Of a stretch of 64,000 bases of DNA, positions 12,086 to 23,545 are shown one piece after another. Numbering within the stretch: position 1 is the stretch's first letter; each line of letters opens with the position of its first letter. The notes below the pieces were generated by a model. It ran no database searches and was not told the origin of the DNA. It worked only from the letters and a program-made list of their open reading frames with translations. The DNA lies in assembly GCA_973895155.1 (NCBI GenBank), contig OZ316891.1, forward strand, positions 5,704,001 through 5,768,000. The letters are read 5' to 3'. The position numbers and the translations under genes were made by a program. This DNA is from Marsupella aquatica (taxonomy: Eukaryota > Marchantiophyta).

Positions 12086-12101
12086 TGGTACTCATATTAT
12101 T
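12086..12101 (+). repeat. LINE target-site duplication, copy at 5' end of element
   Basis: Identical 16-mer to 4818-4833. Sequence after it (from 12102) is therefore the original continuation of the LRR gene's 3' flank. Confidence 0.9.
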
Positions 12102-12888
12102 GATGACATACTTCCTTAATGTGTCGTCTTTGATTCAGGAAAAGGGTTTGACCTAATAAACATTGTATTTGATGTCCCTGCTTACTCGTTATTCTGATGA
12201 GAGCTCGCATGAAATGAGTATTTTCCCACTTTGTTATGGTAACAAACACAAATACTGCTTCATCCAGTGAAGAGGAGTTAAAGCTCTGGCTTTCCAGCAA
12301 AGTTTCACCAATCTAATAGGTTGTCCCCTTTGTCTGCCTGATGACAAGGTACTCTTCGATGATGCAAAGAATCTCTCTATGGACCCCCAAGGTTGCCTAG
12401 GCCGCTTCTCAAGGACATGCACCAATCCCCACTGGACGTGGTGGGTTTGAATGGCAAGCTGATTTTCGACTGGCGGGAAACATGAGGAACGGGAGACGAT
12501 ATCCATGCAATGGTCATACATAGGAAAAGACGACAATTCTAGGTAAGACATCTATTGGATTCGGCGGTTGACAAACTGTTGCTTTTGTGCACTTCATTTG
12601 TTTTTCTCATAAAATCCGGGCTATAGGGATGTGTCAAGGAGCGTCTTGAAGAGTGAAGCTTTTGCAAGCTCTAACGTAGATCCAAGAATGGAAGAGAAAA
12701 CAAACTGACAAGAAAGGCATTATCCGCTGGGAATTTGCTTCTGGTATAACTTACTGGACCAATTGCTGATTCGATTTGACAAGCTTGCGAGCCTCACCTA
12801 GCTTCCTTTCCAAATCTGCTGTCTGCCATCCGTTATAAAACAGAGAGTAAGTCCTTAAAGCGGATGAGAATGGTAACTGGAATGATCA
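12102..12888. other. Original 3' flank of the LRR gene, displaced by the LINE; otherwise empty
   Basis: No gene recognised. AATAAA near 12155 may once have been a downstream poly(A) signal for the LRR gene. No transmembrane or kinase exon is visible that could have completed the LRR protein. Confidence 0.4.
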
Positions 12889-12918
12889 AACCCTAAACCC
12901 TAAACCCTAAACCCTAAC
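12889..12918 (+). repeat. Interstitial plant-type telomeric repeat (CCCTAAA)4
   Basis: Four consecutive CCCTAAA heptamers, the complement of TTTAGGG. Far too short for a telomere. It is either an interstitial scar or a telo-box-like element, and lies 10 bases beyond the stop codon of the minus-strand coiled-coil exons. Confidence 0.85.
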
Positions 12919-12927
12919 CACTTTAAA

Positions 12928-13630
12928 CTAAACAAATCGAACCTTCTTCTTCAAACTCTCATTGTCGGTCTTGAGATGATCCACTTCATGTCTCATTAAG
13001 TGGATGTCGTTGAGTCCTTTGTCAATGGCATTTTGCTTCTCCTGGAGCAAGGTGTCTTGTTGTGATGTGACTTGTCCTTTTAGCTTCACCTTTGACTTCA
13101 AGGGTCAGAGTTCCAACCGTTCACATTTGTACATAAAAGATCAGCTTCGCACTCGATTTTTCAATGACATTTCCTGAATATGTTTATAAGTCGGCTTAGA
13201 TCACCACAACAGAGTTTTGGACTTCCATGAGTGGCCTCGAGCTCCGCGAGAGATTTCTTTTAGTCAGCCTTCCAGGTCAGGTAGTTGACGTGAGTCGTTC
13301 AAAGTGAAGATCTCTACAGATTGTGTCCGTCGGGGTTGGACTACGAGACTGTCCGAAGCTAAGGAGAAACTCATCAAATAGGAAAAGGGGGTGTCAATTG
13401 CACTTGTAATTTCTCAATTATTTGGTAGCATTTGGTGATCTCAGCAGAGCAGGCACTGGCTCTCTCCTCAGCGCGATCGGCAGCAGCTTGGGCTTCCTTC
13501 CAAGATCCTTCCAATGCTGATCTGAATTCATCTCAATGAAATTATCACCTTGACATAGTATTTGTGGGGTGCGGCTTCTTTGCAGCATTGGCCGCTCTCA
13601 GGCAGAGCTGAACATCAACTTTGTCAGTCC
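12928..13630 (-). CDS. Coiled-coil protein, C-terminal exons (partial or decaying)
   Basis: Three open blocks on the minus strand read as heptad-rich sequence. Block A (about 13613-13549) includes VQLCLRAANAAKK. Block B (13521-13404) includes KEAQAAADRAEERAS and EITKCYQIIEKLQ. Block C (13089-12928) includes QQDTLLQEKQNAID and LKTDNESLKKKVRFV, then a stop. B to C joins at phase 0 (CAA|GTGCAA to AAG|GTG). A to B joins at phase 2 across only 27 nt (GTGATA...TTCAG), too short for a normal plant intron, so the copy may be degenerate. Upstream exons were not found. I do not recognise the family; the role is unknown. It could also be a gene remnant. Confidence 0.45.
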
Positions 13631-15028
13631 TAACAAACCACCATGTGCATTGATAACTAAAGGAGATGATAATTGATGAAAAAAAATGGCGCAAAAAGAA
13701 TTTCAGACCTATGAGAACCCTGATTATCCAGGTGCATCGTCAAATTTTCCATCAAATCATTCTTATCCTGAACCTGGCAGCAATCAGGCATTACTCAGGA
13801 AAGGATTAATAATTCGATACATGACCAGATCCGTCAAATTGTCTTTGAAAAAAATAACGTTGTTGATCTTCAGTCAATTACGAAAGAGGATCATCGCTCA
13901 AAAGAATAGGTCAACGCAAATCCTCACTTCCTGCTCCAATGCGCTAAGGCGAATAAGATCTCGATTCAGCTGCTTTGTGTTTTCGTGTTTATCAGAATCC
14001 AGGCTGCAATTTTCCATAGTCCAGAAACCACGTTCTCAATAATTGTATTTCATAAGGTGGTTCTATTCTAAAATACTTGCTTGAAACAAACAGCTCTCAA
14101 CTTCACAGAATCTTACAATCGCTGTACCAACATGGTCAAATAAAAGGAACCTGAAGCAGATGTAGAACAGAATGTCACATAGACCTCTCTGCAGGGTGGA
14201 ATTTCTTCGTGGTTAAATAGCTCTTCCATTGATCAGACAGAAATTTATTGCTTTTAGATCGACAGTAGATGAGTTGTGTTTTATACCTTGAACTCAGCCA
14301 ACCTCCCAGCCAGATAACTTTTGATGGTTTGCTCATTTACTTGCTTGAAGCACAAGGAGATGTGGCTCAGGTGTTTGAACTGATTTGTCTCCACAATGCT
14401 GAAGGTTGAATCCCCTGTCTGTACGTTCAAGACTGCCAAAAACCCGCAGATAAGAATGGGACAGATAGATTATCTAACTGACAATGTGAGAAACCGTGCT
14501 CCTTGTTCACTGTTGCAGATAATTATCAACAGCCTCTACTACCAGCAAACAAAGTTCAGGAGTAACTGACTCAACAACGCTCTTGTCTCAACTGTTCGTT
14601 GCCCTTGTTGTCCAAAGCGAAAAGTCAAAGCTACACTTTGGGTTTGTTGTGAGTCAGCATCACTCTCTCATAGGTGGTATTAATCGTGGATGTTCTACAA
14701 TAGCAAGAAATGACTATTGGAGCTGGTCGACGTTCAGAAATTCTCAAAAGTTTAATGGTTGTAGCTCGGGGTTTGTAGTAGGGATTAATTCAGAACGACG
14801 ACTGCTCATATTTTAATTGTACTGGTTTATCTGAGAAGTAGTGAAGAGTATGCTCTGGAGAAGAGATTGAGATATCTTGAGATATACCATAAGCAGCTGA
14901 ACTAGCAACTAATGCATGTAATACTGTGACAGTCAGCACTTGGTCTATATTTTGGCTGATCGAAGTGTATGCTTTGCTTACATGTGAAGGTGAAGATGGA
15001 CCTGTGCGGGAAGTAACATATTATCAGA
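13631..15028. other. Intergenic; one short PPR-like piece on + strand
   Basis: Mostly AT-rich with no complete gene. A single + strand stretch at about 14280-14410 reads ITFDGLLIYLLEAQGDVAQ, which resembles one pentatricopeptide repeat but has no neighbours of its kind and ends at a stop; weak. The region just before 15029 should carry the promoter of the next gene. Confidence 0.3.
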
Positions 15029-15619
15029 ATGGAAAGATTAGTACGGAAGTACGAGCAGAGCTTTCGAAAAGCGAAGGAGGAGATGATCACCTGGGATACC
15101 CTCCAGGCTTCCCTTCTGAAGCAATTTGGAAATGCTGCAGCCATTATTGAAAGATTGCCTGTTTTAAACAACTCCCATAACTATGGTGTTTTGGCGGAAG
15201 ACAAGTCCATGGCCATGGTGAGAGACCTGCCAGCTGCTCAAATGGAGTCACTGGAGCTGACATTTAGGGCAATGGTCAACACTCTAGGTGAGTTGAAAAG
15301 AGTCAAGAACTCTCTAGAGAAGATCTGGCGCGATGGTCAGCTGATGCTGAGGGCTGAGAAAATGCTCACACCACAGCAACGACAACAAAGGGTGGGCCCA
15401 AGGCCTAGCCTTCAAGACTGCACAGATGGTCTTTACTCACTTTATCAAATGCATTGTGATGAGTACAATTTAAAGGGAACTCTGATATCAGCATTGTATT
15501 ATGACATTCAATCTGAAGATTTGATGCTGCTACAGACCTTACTGACAGAAGAACCCAACATCCCTTCCAAGGAAGTGCAGCATATAATAGATATGATATC
15601 GGCAGGTGAAGGGAAGTAA
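15029..15619 (+). CDS. Small conserved protein, At5g43822-like (AIRIM/C1orf109-type, tentative)
   Basis: Complete 196-residue frame from the ATG at 15029, no intron needed. The layout matches what I remember of Arabidopsis At5g43822. It starts MERLVRKYEQSFRKAKEEM with a helical N-terminus, then LLKQFGNAAAIIERL and SLEKIWRDGQ, then PSLQDCTDGLYSLYQMHCDEY. It ends with EEPNIPSKEVQHIIDMI before a short acidic tail. The plant proteins have no assigned enzymatic role. I recall the family being linked to AFG2-interacting ribosome maturation factor (human C1orf109), which would place it in 60S ribosome biogenesis; that link is from memory and unverified. Length is close to that of the Arabidopsis protein. 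The sequence is rich in amphipathic helices and has no membrane segment. It stands alone between non-coding regions. Confidence 0.72.
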   Translation: MERLVRKYEQSFRKAKEEMITWDTLQASLLKQFGNAAAIIERLPVLNNSHNYGVLAEDKSMAMVRDLPAAQMESLELTFRAMVNTLGELKRVKNSLEKIWRDGQLMLRAEKMLTPQQRQQRVGPRPSLQDCTDGLYSLYQMHCDEYNLKGTLISALYYDIQSEDLMLLQTLLTEEPNIPSKEVQHIIDMISAGEGK

Positions 15620-18163
15620 TTGGGGATTGCCACTGTACGTGAAATGTCTTGTAATTAGTCATGGAGGATGTGAGTTCTGCAGTGAGAATAGTATCAGCAG
15701 GAAGGTGGTGTGTTGTAGATCGTAGTGGTCATTATTATTTGCAATCAATTTCCTGTCGCGTCGTCCTTGTATATGAGATATATTCTGGATTTCGACATGG
15801 GTCTGCACTGTAGATAGTGATCGAGCTTCGTTTACTGTTCCTGACTGGATCCGTTGTATACTTTACATTTGTTTTATCTTACTTGTTTGTCTCAAGTAGG
15901 TATCAAAGAGAATCTGCACACATCTATCCATCTATACATCCACAGTACGGGGTTGGTTCGTGGCAGGAATCCATACATCGACAACAAATCCTTAACAGTT
16001 CCAATGTGTATGTTCACATCCATGCATCCATACTAGTCACACCTGCATAAGCCGAAGTACGTAAACCTCAATGCACTAAGACCCCAATATTGTGAACGAA
16101 GGAAAAACCAACAGAAAATTCTATGAGAAAAAGAATGAGACAACAGCACCTGAAACAATTGCGACTCTGTACCGACGAAGACTTCTGTGGACCAGTTTCT
16201 CATGCACTGGATATTGTTTGTTGGAAAGCGAAGCCTGATGCTCCCAGCCTACTCAGAGGCTGAATTCATGGCGACATACACTAGGCCATGACTCGAGGAG
16301 AGTGAATGGGGGTAGGCGATGATTCTTTTGTAGGCATCTTCACCCCTTGACAGGACTGAGTATGACCTTAGAGCACTTCCCTCTGTAGCTGGGATGAGGC
16401 CTGGACAGAGTGGTTCACAAACTAAGACCTGCCCATATGAGTGACTGGTCACCGCCATCATGTCTAGGGGAAACCACCCAACCTTGGCTAGAACTGGGTC
16501 CAAGCTACTGTAGATCAAACTCCTGAGTGCAAGCTACCGCTTGGTGAAGGCCAGCAGGACAGCTGAAAGGACCATCATAACCATAGTTTAGTTAACCAAA
16601 AAAGCCAGGGGAAAGCACTCCTAATTAGGAGAGGTAATTGAAAAAGTGTAAAGGTCCCTTGAGGGGGTTATGGGCTGGAATCAGTGAGGGGATTACAGAC
16701 CGTGATACCCCTGAAGAGGGGATGGGTTATTGTGTGCCCTGACAAATTAATACACATTGAAATATGTTTGGGAGAAGCCTCAGCCCCAATCTGCATCAAC
16801 AATATAGAGATTTGAATTGTCCTGGCCAGGTTGGTGAGAGGGTTAAAGCGCTCCTGATCGCTGCACACCAAAAAGCCCTGCCATTGGAGAGTTTTAGCAA
16901 GCAAGTGAGGTGCTCGTGCATCCGGGTTTGTGAAGGGTCTGATGAGCCTCCCCATTTGTCCTCCTGTTCACACTGACTCACCAAAAACTGCCAGTGGCAA
17001 GTTTGTCAAGTGCACTAGATCCAATGTGAGAGGCCCATTTGTAATGGTTGGTTGGTCTTGGTGAGCTGAGTCCTCTAGCTATGGAGCACGGTACAGCCAG
17101 GCTCAGGAGGTAAAAACACCAGGCTGTGACATTCACTTGGGGTGTGTAGATCGGGGCACGGTCAAGGTTAAAAAACTGGGCCTGAAGGCTGATCCCACTA
17201 TACTTGATCCGCCAAGGCCCAACAGTGGACGGGTGGGAGTGCTCTCATTGTCCATATGATTGATAACCTTGAATGTACAAAAACAGATTCACAAAGTGGG
17301 TTTACTGGTCACTAACAAGTTAAGTTTTTAAGGTTTCTTTTTCCTTTATTTTTGTTCTTCACCAGGGCGGCTAATAGTATCCTTATCTAATTTTTTTAGA
17401 TTAATCTCTGACCATCAGATCTCCCTCAATTTGAGGATGACTTCAGATTCTGGCTAATGGGGTCTGTGGCTAGGTGGTAAACTGGCTAATAGAAGCTAGA
17501 AAGGACTACAAAAACCCAACTGTGGCTAAAGTTTACCTATTAAACCCTTTGGACAACAATTGAACCTCTCCATAAACGTGCTTGATGACCATGACGACCA
17601 GGCATGACTGGTGACTACTTTTTGGCCTAAAATGCACAAGATAACAAAAGCAGCACAAACAAAAGATTTGAATGGAAACTTTTTTTGGCACCCAAATTGA
17701 TGTGAAAAGTTTTTCAAAGTTAGGTTAATCTAGTAAACGTATAATGGAATTTTTTTTCCTGTTTGCATGAGTTTACAGATAGGTCTAATGGCAAAGACTT
17801 CCAAAAGTTTTTATATTATAGAACAGCAAAGGAATACAGGGAGACATGATCCCAAAGATCAAAAACCCAATAAAGAGTGAAATACAAAGTAAAAAACAGG
17901 GGAAAACCCAGGAGCAAAAAAGCCTAAGGGCCAAAATGCACAAAAGCTTAAATGGCAAAGAACAAAAGTCCTACTGAGTGAGCTACATACTGAAACACAT
18001 GGTACATCTCCAGTGTGAACTGCATAGGAGGGTCACGAAGAGAGACTCGACTTGAAGTTCTAAAACCCAACCGCCTCAGCCTGCCAAAGGTTAGTGAATG
18101 CCCAAGCCCGAGCCCGAGCCAGAGCCCGAGCCTGCTGTAGAGCAAGGGACACCCCTGCCAAAA
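15620..18163. other. Intergenic, non-coding, with a dispersed-repeat copy
   Basis: Begins with the 3' UTR of the At5g43822-like gene. No convincing coding sequence. It contains one copy of the TGACCATCAGATCTCCCT repeat family (see 17409) and a run of GAGCCC/GAGCCA hexamers at about 18104-18133. Confidence 0.4.
17409..17560 (+). repeat. Dispersed repeat family 1, copy 1
   Basis: TGACCATCAGATCTCCCT followed by a TTCTGGCTAATGGGGTCTG block and a purine-rich tail. The same order of blocks recurs at 29199 and 29519 and in diverged form at 51266, all in the same orientation. Ends are approximate. Confidence 0.6.
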
Positions 18164-18366
18164 GGAGCAAGTGAGGACTCAAGTAGGGGAAAGGAGCAAG
18201 TGAGGACTCAAGTAGGGGGAGAGAAGCAAGTGAGGACTCAAGTAGGGGAAAGGAGCAAGTGAGGACTCAAGTAGGGGAAAGGAGCAAGTGAGCACTCAAG
18301 TAGGGGGAGAGAAGCAAGTGAGGACTCAAGTAGGGGAAAGGAGCAAGTGAGGACTCAAGTAGGGGG
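18164..18366 (+). repeat. 29-bp minisatellite, seven copies
   Basis: Seven near-identical units built on GGAGCAAGTGAGGACTCAAG plus TAGGGGAAA. Two unit types alternate at the junction (GGGGAAAGGAGC and GGGGGAGAGAAGC), suggesting duplication of a two- or three-unit block. Confidence 0.9.
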
Positions 18367-19316
18367 ATAGATGTAATCGAGCTAATTTCGTCACTAAAGC
18401 AAAGCTGGTTAACTCGACTGTGAGGCCTTTGGTTGTGTCGAGCGAATGGTGTCGCTCGTCAGCTTGCATGGCTTCCGCTGCGCTGCGCTGCGCTGCGCTG
18501 TGCTGTGCTGTGCTGTGCCGTGCCGTGCCGTGCTGGAGAATTGCATCACGCTTCTCTCGACGTTCCCTTCCGTGCAGTACCCGCAAGAACGATCTCCAGC
18601 AAAGAAAGAACCAAGCGAAATCATGGGTCGATTGGGCAAGAAACGAAACGGGCAGACGCAATCCGTCCGTGGCCAACAATTACTCTTCTCGACTCACCCG
18701 AATCGTCACAGCAGCAGCAGCGGCGGCACTGTAGAATTGTAATTGTGTCTCCATGCGAATGAAATTGGCGGCAACAACCTACCCACACTATTCGGACGTT
18801 GGCTGATGAAGTCGGATCACCACTCAGTACCTTTCACCACCACCACCAACCCATTCGGTTGATCAGTCCTGCGGCGAAGAGACATTTGTTGATCACACAG
18901 TACTGGATGTAGATTGGAACGCCAGTGCTCCTCCTGACAATCGGAGCAGACGCAATCTCTGATTGCCACTTACCAATTAAAAAATTCACACGGATTGACT
19001 TGCTCTATTTCTTGATTGCTGTACATTGAAGGGAAAGCCAAGATTGGGAATTAAAAACTTGACATGGATAAGTGAGGGATCAATCGTACCTCGACATTAA
19101 CGAAATGTCGCCCAGAGGGATCATGACGATGTTGATGGTCGGAGCGAGACAGTGGTAGGACCACACGTAGAGAGTCAGATAGATGGGCTCACCTTTCAAG
19201 GCAGCAGGAGGAGGAGGAGGAGGAGGCGGAGGCGAAGGCGATAAACACAACGCCTATATCTAAAGGCAGAGGAGTGGGAAGGTGGAAAAGTCACTGAGGG
19301 CCTGTCGTGGCAGTGG
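18367..19316. other. Upstream region of the SMP-30-like gene, with simple repeats
   Basis: No coding sequence accepted. Contains a CGCTG/TGCTG/TGCCG pentamer array at 18476-18535 and a GGA-rich triplet run at about 19207-19240. CCTATATCTA at 19252-19261 is a possible TATA element about 60 bases before the first ATG. Confidence 0.4.
18476..18535 (+). repeat. Pentanucleotide array CGCTG to TGCTG to TGCCG
   Basis: Twelve 5-bp units in which the first third is CGCTG, the middle TGCTG and the last third TGCCG, so the variants are grouped rather than mixed. Confidence 0.85.
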
Positions 19317-21413
19317 ATGGAGCGTCTCTGCTTTTGGGCTAAGAACAGGAAGGAAGAGAATTATTCCGAAGGGGAACTGCAGCATTCGGAGGAGTGTTCA
19401 AAGCGGAGGAGAGAGCAGATCAAACTCGCGGCAGCGAGGATGAGCGGGGAGGAGAGCCATCAGGTGTACAGATTCTACGAGGCCAAAGCTCAGGTGGGCA
19501 AGGGAGGCATTTGGGATCCGGACCATGGGTTGTACTACTACATCGACATCGCGGGGAAGACCTTGCATGTGCTTCGGCTTCCGGACTTCCATCGAGAGGA
19601 TTATGATGTTGGGACTCAGGTGGGCGCGATGGCGTTGATTGACGGAGGATGGGGCCTGGTGATGGCCGTGCAAGATGGTTTTGGGATTTGGGATTTTGAG
19701 AAGAAGAAGTTGGAGATGGTGGCTACCCCGTATGGGGTGAACAGCGGGTGGCGGATGAATGATGGGGCTTGCGATTCCAGAGGCCGGTTCTGGGCGGGGC
19801 GATTGTTTATGGCCGATGAGACCCAGCCTGGAGAAATTTATCGACTCGAGAGGGATGGCGCCACTGTCACTAGCGTGATTCAAGGCATTTGCTGCACCAA
19901 TGGGGTTTTGTGGAGCCCTGATAACACTCTGATGTAAGTTATCCAGCTCTCCTTGGCTATTGACTCAATTACGTCATATTTTGCTCTAAATCAGTACATT
20001 GGTCGATATCCCCGTCTTCCTACTGTTTTCGCTACTAATTGTTCTCGGTTGCGTCTTAACTGTTTCTGTACTCCGTCCATGAATTAAAAGCTACTTTAGT
20101 TCCCTGAAACTCTCGTGGGTTGAATTCCCTGTGATTGAGTAGGCATGGAACTTCATGCGTGCGTTCTTTTTGGGCACCAGACTCTATTTGTGGGTCCAAT
20201 TGCATAAATTTGGAAACAAATCGACTAATCTGAGAGCATGCTAATCTGAATTTGAGAGAGCGAAGGGCAAGACTAAACTTGTGTAAGAAATAAGGAAACT
20301 GAGGTGAATCAGATTAACAGTATCCAATTGGCCGATTCGCCACCGTTACATGGTTTTGAGATGTAGCGATACTTAGAATTAATGGCATAAACGACCCGAA
20401 GAGCGTGATCTCAATCTAACCCCGAAGAATAAAGCCCGACTGATACTCTAGAGCCGACACTACTATCGTCAGCATAGCGCTGTCCTTCCTTTAGCGCAAG
20501 AGAAACAAAATGACTTTTCACTTCTCAAACAGTACGAGTATGAGTATTTTGCAGAATCGAATACCTCCTTACTTCATAGCATTTGTGAGGTAAGGAAAAC
20601 TTGATTAACTGGATTTCACAGCCAACTGGGTGTGATTACTGTAGGAAATAGCACGTCATCTATTTGTGATGGATTAAGAAGTCTTGAAAGGGACTCAATC
20701 ATGGACTTTCTATTTATCCTTAATGGGCATCACAGTTGAGTCGTCAAGACAAAATGTCATGTCTTGCTTGTCTGGTGAGTAAATAGACTTGACTTGAAGG
20801 TTCAGGGCTATCCGTCAGGCACTTTGAGTACGCAAAATAGGGTCATGGATCACTTCCATATGGCAGTCAATGACTTGCCTTCAACTTGATCACGACTTAG
20901 ACATTCGTGTTCAATCCTCTTTCTGTGATCATCAGGTATTGTGGGGACAGCTCCATGAAGAAGATCTTCGTTTGGGACTACAGCGAGGAAGAAGGCACAG
21001 TAAGAAACAAACGGCTTTTCATGGACACCAAGCCTGTGTTTGATGGGGTACCCGACGGAGCTACAATAGACAACGAGGGGTTCCTCTGGGTGTGCTTCTA
21101 TGATGGCCACAAGATGGTACGAATCTCCCCCAGCGCCAAAGTCGACAGAGTGTATGATTTACATGTGAGGCGCCCCACGCAGCCCATCTGGTTCGGAGAA
21201 AATCTCGACGAGTTGCTCATCACAAGCGCAGGCAAGGGCGTGAATTTGGAGGATTGTCCTGAAAGTGGCAACATCCTTCGAGTCATGGCTGGTGTGCGAG
21301 GAGAACTCAAGGCCAAATTCAAATATTCGGGAACCAAATTCTCCGTTTACAATAGAAAGTCACCAGTACGAAAAGTGTCCCCACAAAAAAGTCCATCAAG
21401 AAACAACAGATGA
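19317..21413 (+). CDS. SMP-30/gluconolactonase/regucalcin-like beta-propeller protein
   Basis: Two exons: 19317-19933 (CTGAT|GTAAGT) and 20936-21413 (CATCAG|GTAT), joined at phase 2 (AT+G). The product is 364 residues from the ATG at 19317, or 323 from the ATG at 19440. The second start fits the usual SMP-30 length better and has A at -3. Landmarks match the SMP-30 fold: YYYIDI near the start, GWRMNDGACDSRGRFWAG, CTNGVLWSPDN, VPDGATIDNEGFLWV and a late propeller blade. These enzymes use one divalent metal to hydrolyse sugar lactones. In regucalcin the ligands are Glu18, Asn154 and Asp204. The Asn (CTNG) and Asp (PDGATID) are kept, but the Glu of GESPVW is replaced in GKGGIWD, so activity is uncertain. 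The tail is basic (SPVRKVSPQKSPSRNNR). The intron is about 1.0 kb. Confidence 0.83.
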
Positions 21414-23545
21414 TTTGTTCGACGCCGTTCCATTTCGCTACAAGGGTACCGAGCTAGGGGTCCTTCTCGACCATGTTTTCCTTGGATGCTTGTGTTTCAG
21501 TCTTATGGGTGCAGGTAAAAATTCGCCTCTAACAATATCGTCAAAGCACTTTAGTACGCACCTGGGGGAAAGCAGCCACTCGGCGGATAAAAGCATTTTT
21601 CGCCCTCTCGAATGATCCTGCCTTGGGCCCTACCGTGATAGTTCTCATTAAACTCCACCAGAACGACTTCTCCGAAATGGGAGATTTGTTGGTTGAAAGA
21701 ACAAGCGGCTAGTAAGGATAGAAATTGTGTCAGTCGAAAGCTTGAGGGCAGACACAGGAACACAGTACAATAATCCACCAATTTCAGCAGTCTTGTTTTT
21801 ACCAGAGCTCTTTCGCTTATGCTGCAGCTGTGTCATGTTTTTGCTGGGCCTGTTAATGAGAATAGCAACCTAAGAATAAAATTGGTTTCGCTTCACTCTC
21901 ACCAGGCTTTCTCCTTACCTTTATGTCAGATCCTAGCAATAACGAGCAATATTAGATGTGACGAATGTCCACACGGGATTTTATGGGCGATAGATGCCAC
22001 CATGACCGTGCACTCCAGGTGCCAAGAGCAGAATACGTGCAATAAAGAAGTTGATTCAGAGTTCTCGGTAGTTGATCTCTGGGACCAGTTCTGTTTGTGT
22101 GAAAGAAGGGATGTTGGTAAGTTGATTTCTTCGAGTGACAATGCTAGAGACATGTGAATTGACGAGTACTAGATTGAGGGATAACTTCCTGCATGGTTCC
22201 TGCTCCTGACAAACACGCGATTGAGAGGAGAGGTTGGATAGATTACACAGGCCGGAGAATGCTGGAGCTGGAAGCTACCGTCGAGACATCTCTGGGATGC
22301 ACTAGACGTACTCCAGCAACATAGAAACGTATATTGATCAGCACAGTAGGGCTTACACCAGCTCAGACAATCACCGAGACCATGTCATCGTTCAGCCTCA
22401 TCTCACGGTAGGAGTCCGAAACAGACGCCACAACCCTAAACAGAAAACCACAGAAAACCCTCAAGACTTTGGCCCACCAGTAGTTGGAACCAGTTCAACC
22501 CTGATATCCATCGACTACACAGGACAGCTGAGCCGCTGAGCTACGTCACCGTACTAATCAAATTTACACTTGGTTCATTGTCGATGCAGATACACTCCAA
22601 TATTCGCGCAAATTCCAGTATTTATAAAATGCAGAATTGTTTCATTTTAATCAGATGCATACGTGGCTGATTTCGCAATAGAACCATGTACAAAGGGAAA
22701 CATCTTAATGTGGTAGTATATGGGACTACGATGAAAGAGTGACAGCACAGAGCTAAAAAGCACTGACTAAAATGTTTCGAGTGGTACGCTACACGAATTA
22801 CGCAGATGACTGTCCCTCGAAAACTTGAAGCATTTGATCTCCTGTTGGATCACGTCAACATATCCCGCGTGAGTTATAAAAATTATCATTACGGATTTCA
22901 TATGATCAGCTCTGATGCACTTCGACGTGATGTGCTCCAGTTCTTGCAGGCCTTCCTTCGGTCAAATCTTCAGTGGCCCCTCTTAAATGTTCCTGTCAAG
23001 TGTTACCAGACGGTTTGTTAAAGCTGGCGTTTGGCTATCAAAAGGAGATGAGCACCGTGCCTAGTACGATAGTAGAGGGGTGCATTCCTCCCATTGACGT
23101 TTGTCCATGTCCACAGCTGCTCTCAATGACAGTGACTTCCAAGCTGCGTTCAGCAGCTTCCACTAACCCAGAAAGTAGCTACTTGTACGCAGATACGCGT
23201 CTGCTTCAAACGATGAACGACAGTTACAACAAACCAGCAAAGGAGACACCACTAGTCTAGCCCATGCGCATTCAGAAAGTGATCCACCAAATACTGGTAG
23301 AGATATATTGAAATGTTGAAAAGATACAAATTGCCGTCGACAGAACCCATCTCCTAGTCATTCTGCTGTGGCATTCAAGGGTCCCGAAATATAGAAAATT
23401 CACTTTGAACTCTACATTTAAGTAGTTTGTCTCTGCCTACTAAATTCTGTCACGATCTCAACCGGCTGGACCAACCAACATAAGCATACTCGTCAATACT
23501 TTACAAGAGTGGCAAGTGACTAAAAATTGTCCAAAATATGCGACG
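21414..23545. other. Intergenic between two convergent genes; holds a candidate SINE
   Basis: The + strand SMP-30-like gene and the minus-strand GH9 gene both end into this region. No coding sequence is accepted. A possible tRNA-derived SINE lies at 22290-22560. Confidence 0.35.
22290..22560 (-). mobile_element. Candidate tRNA-derived SINE
   Basis: On the minus strand, GTGACGTAGCTCAGCGG (22547-22531 approximately) resembles a tRNA/SINE A box. About 32 bases later GGTTGAACTGG resembles a B box (GGTTCGANNCC) with one base lost. Spacing fits RNA polymerase III promoters, but the downstream body, tail and target duplication could not be defined. The far end is a guess. Confidence 0.35.

Noticed and set aside
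18326-18762. Overlapping frames on both strands over the pentamer array
   Set aside because: All are translations of the CGCTG/TGCTG simple repeat.
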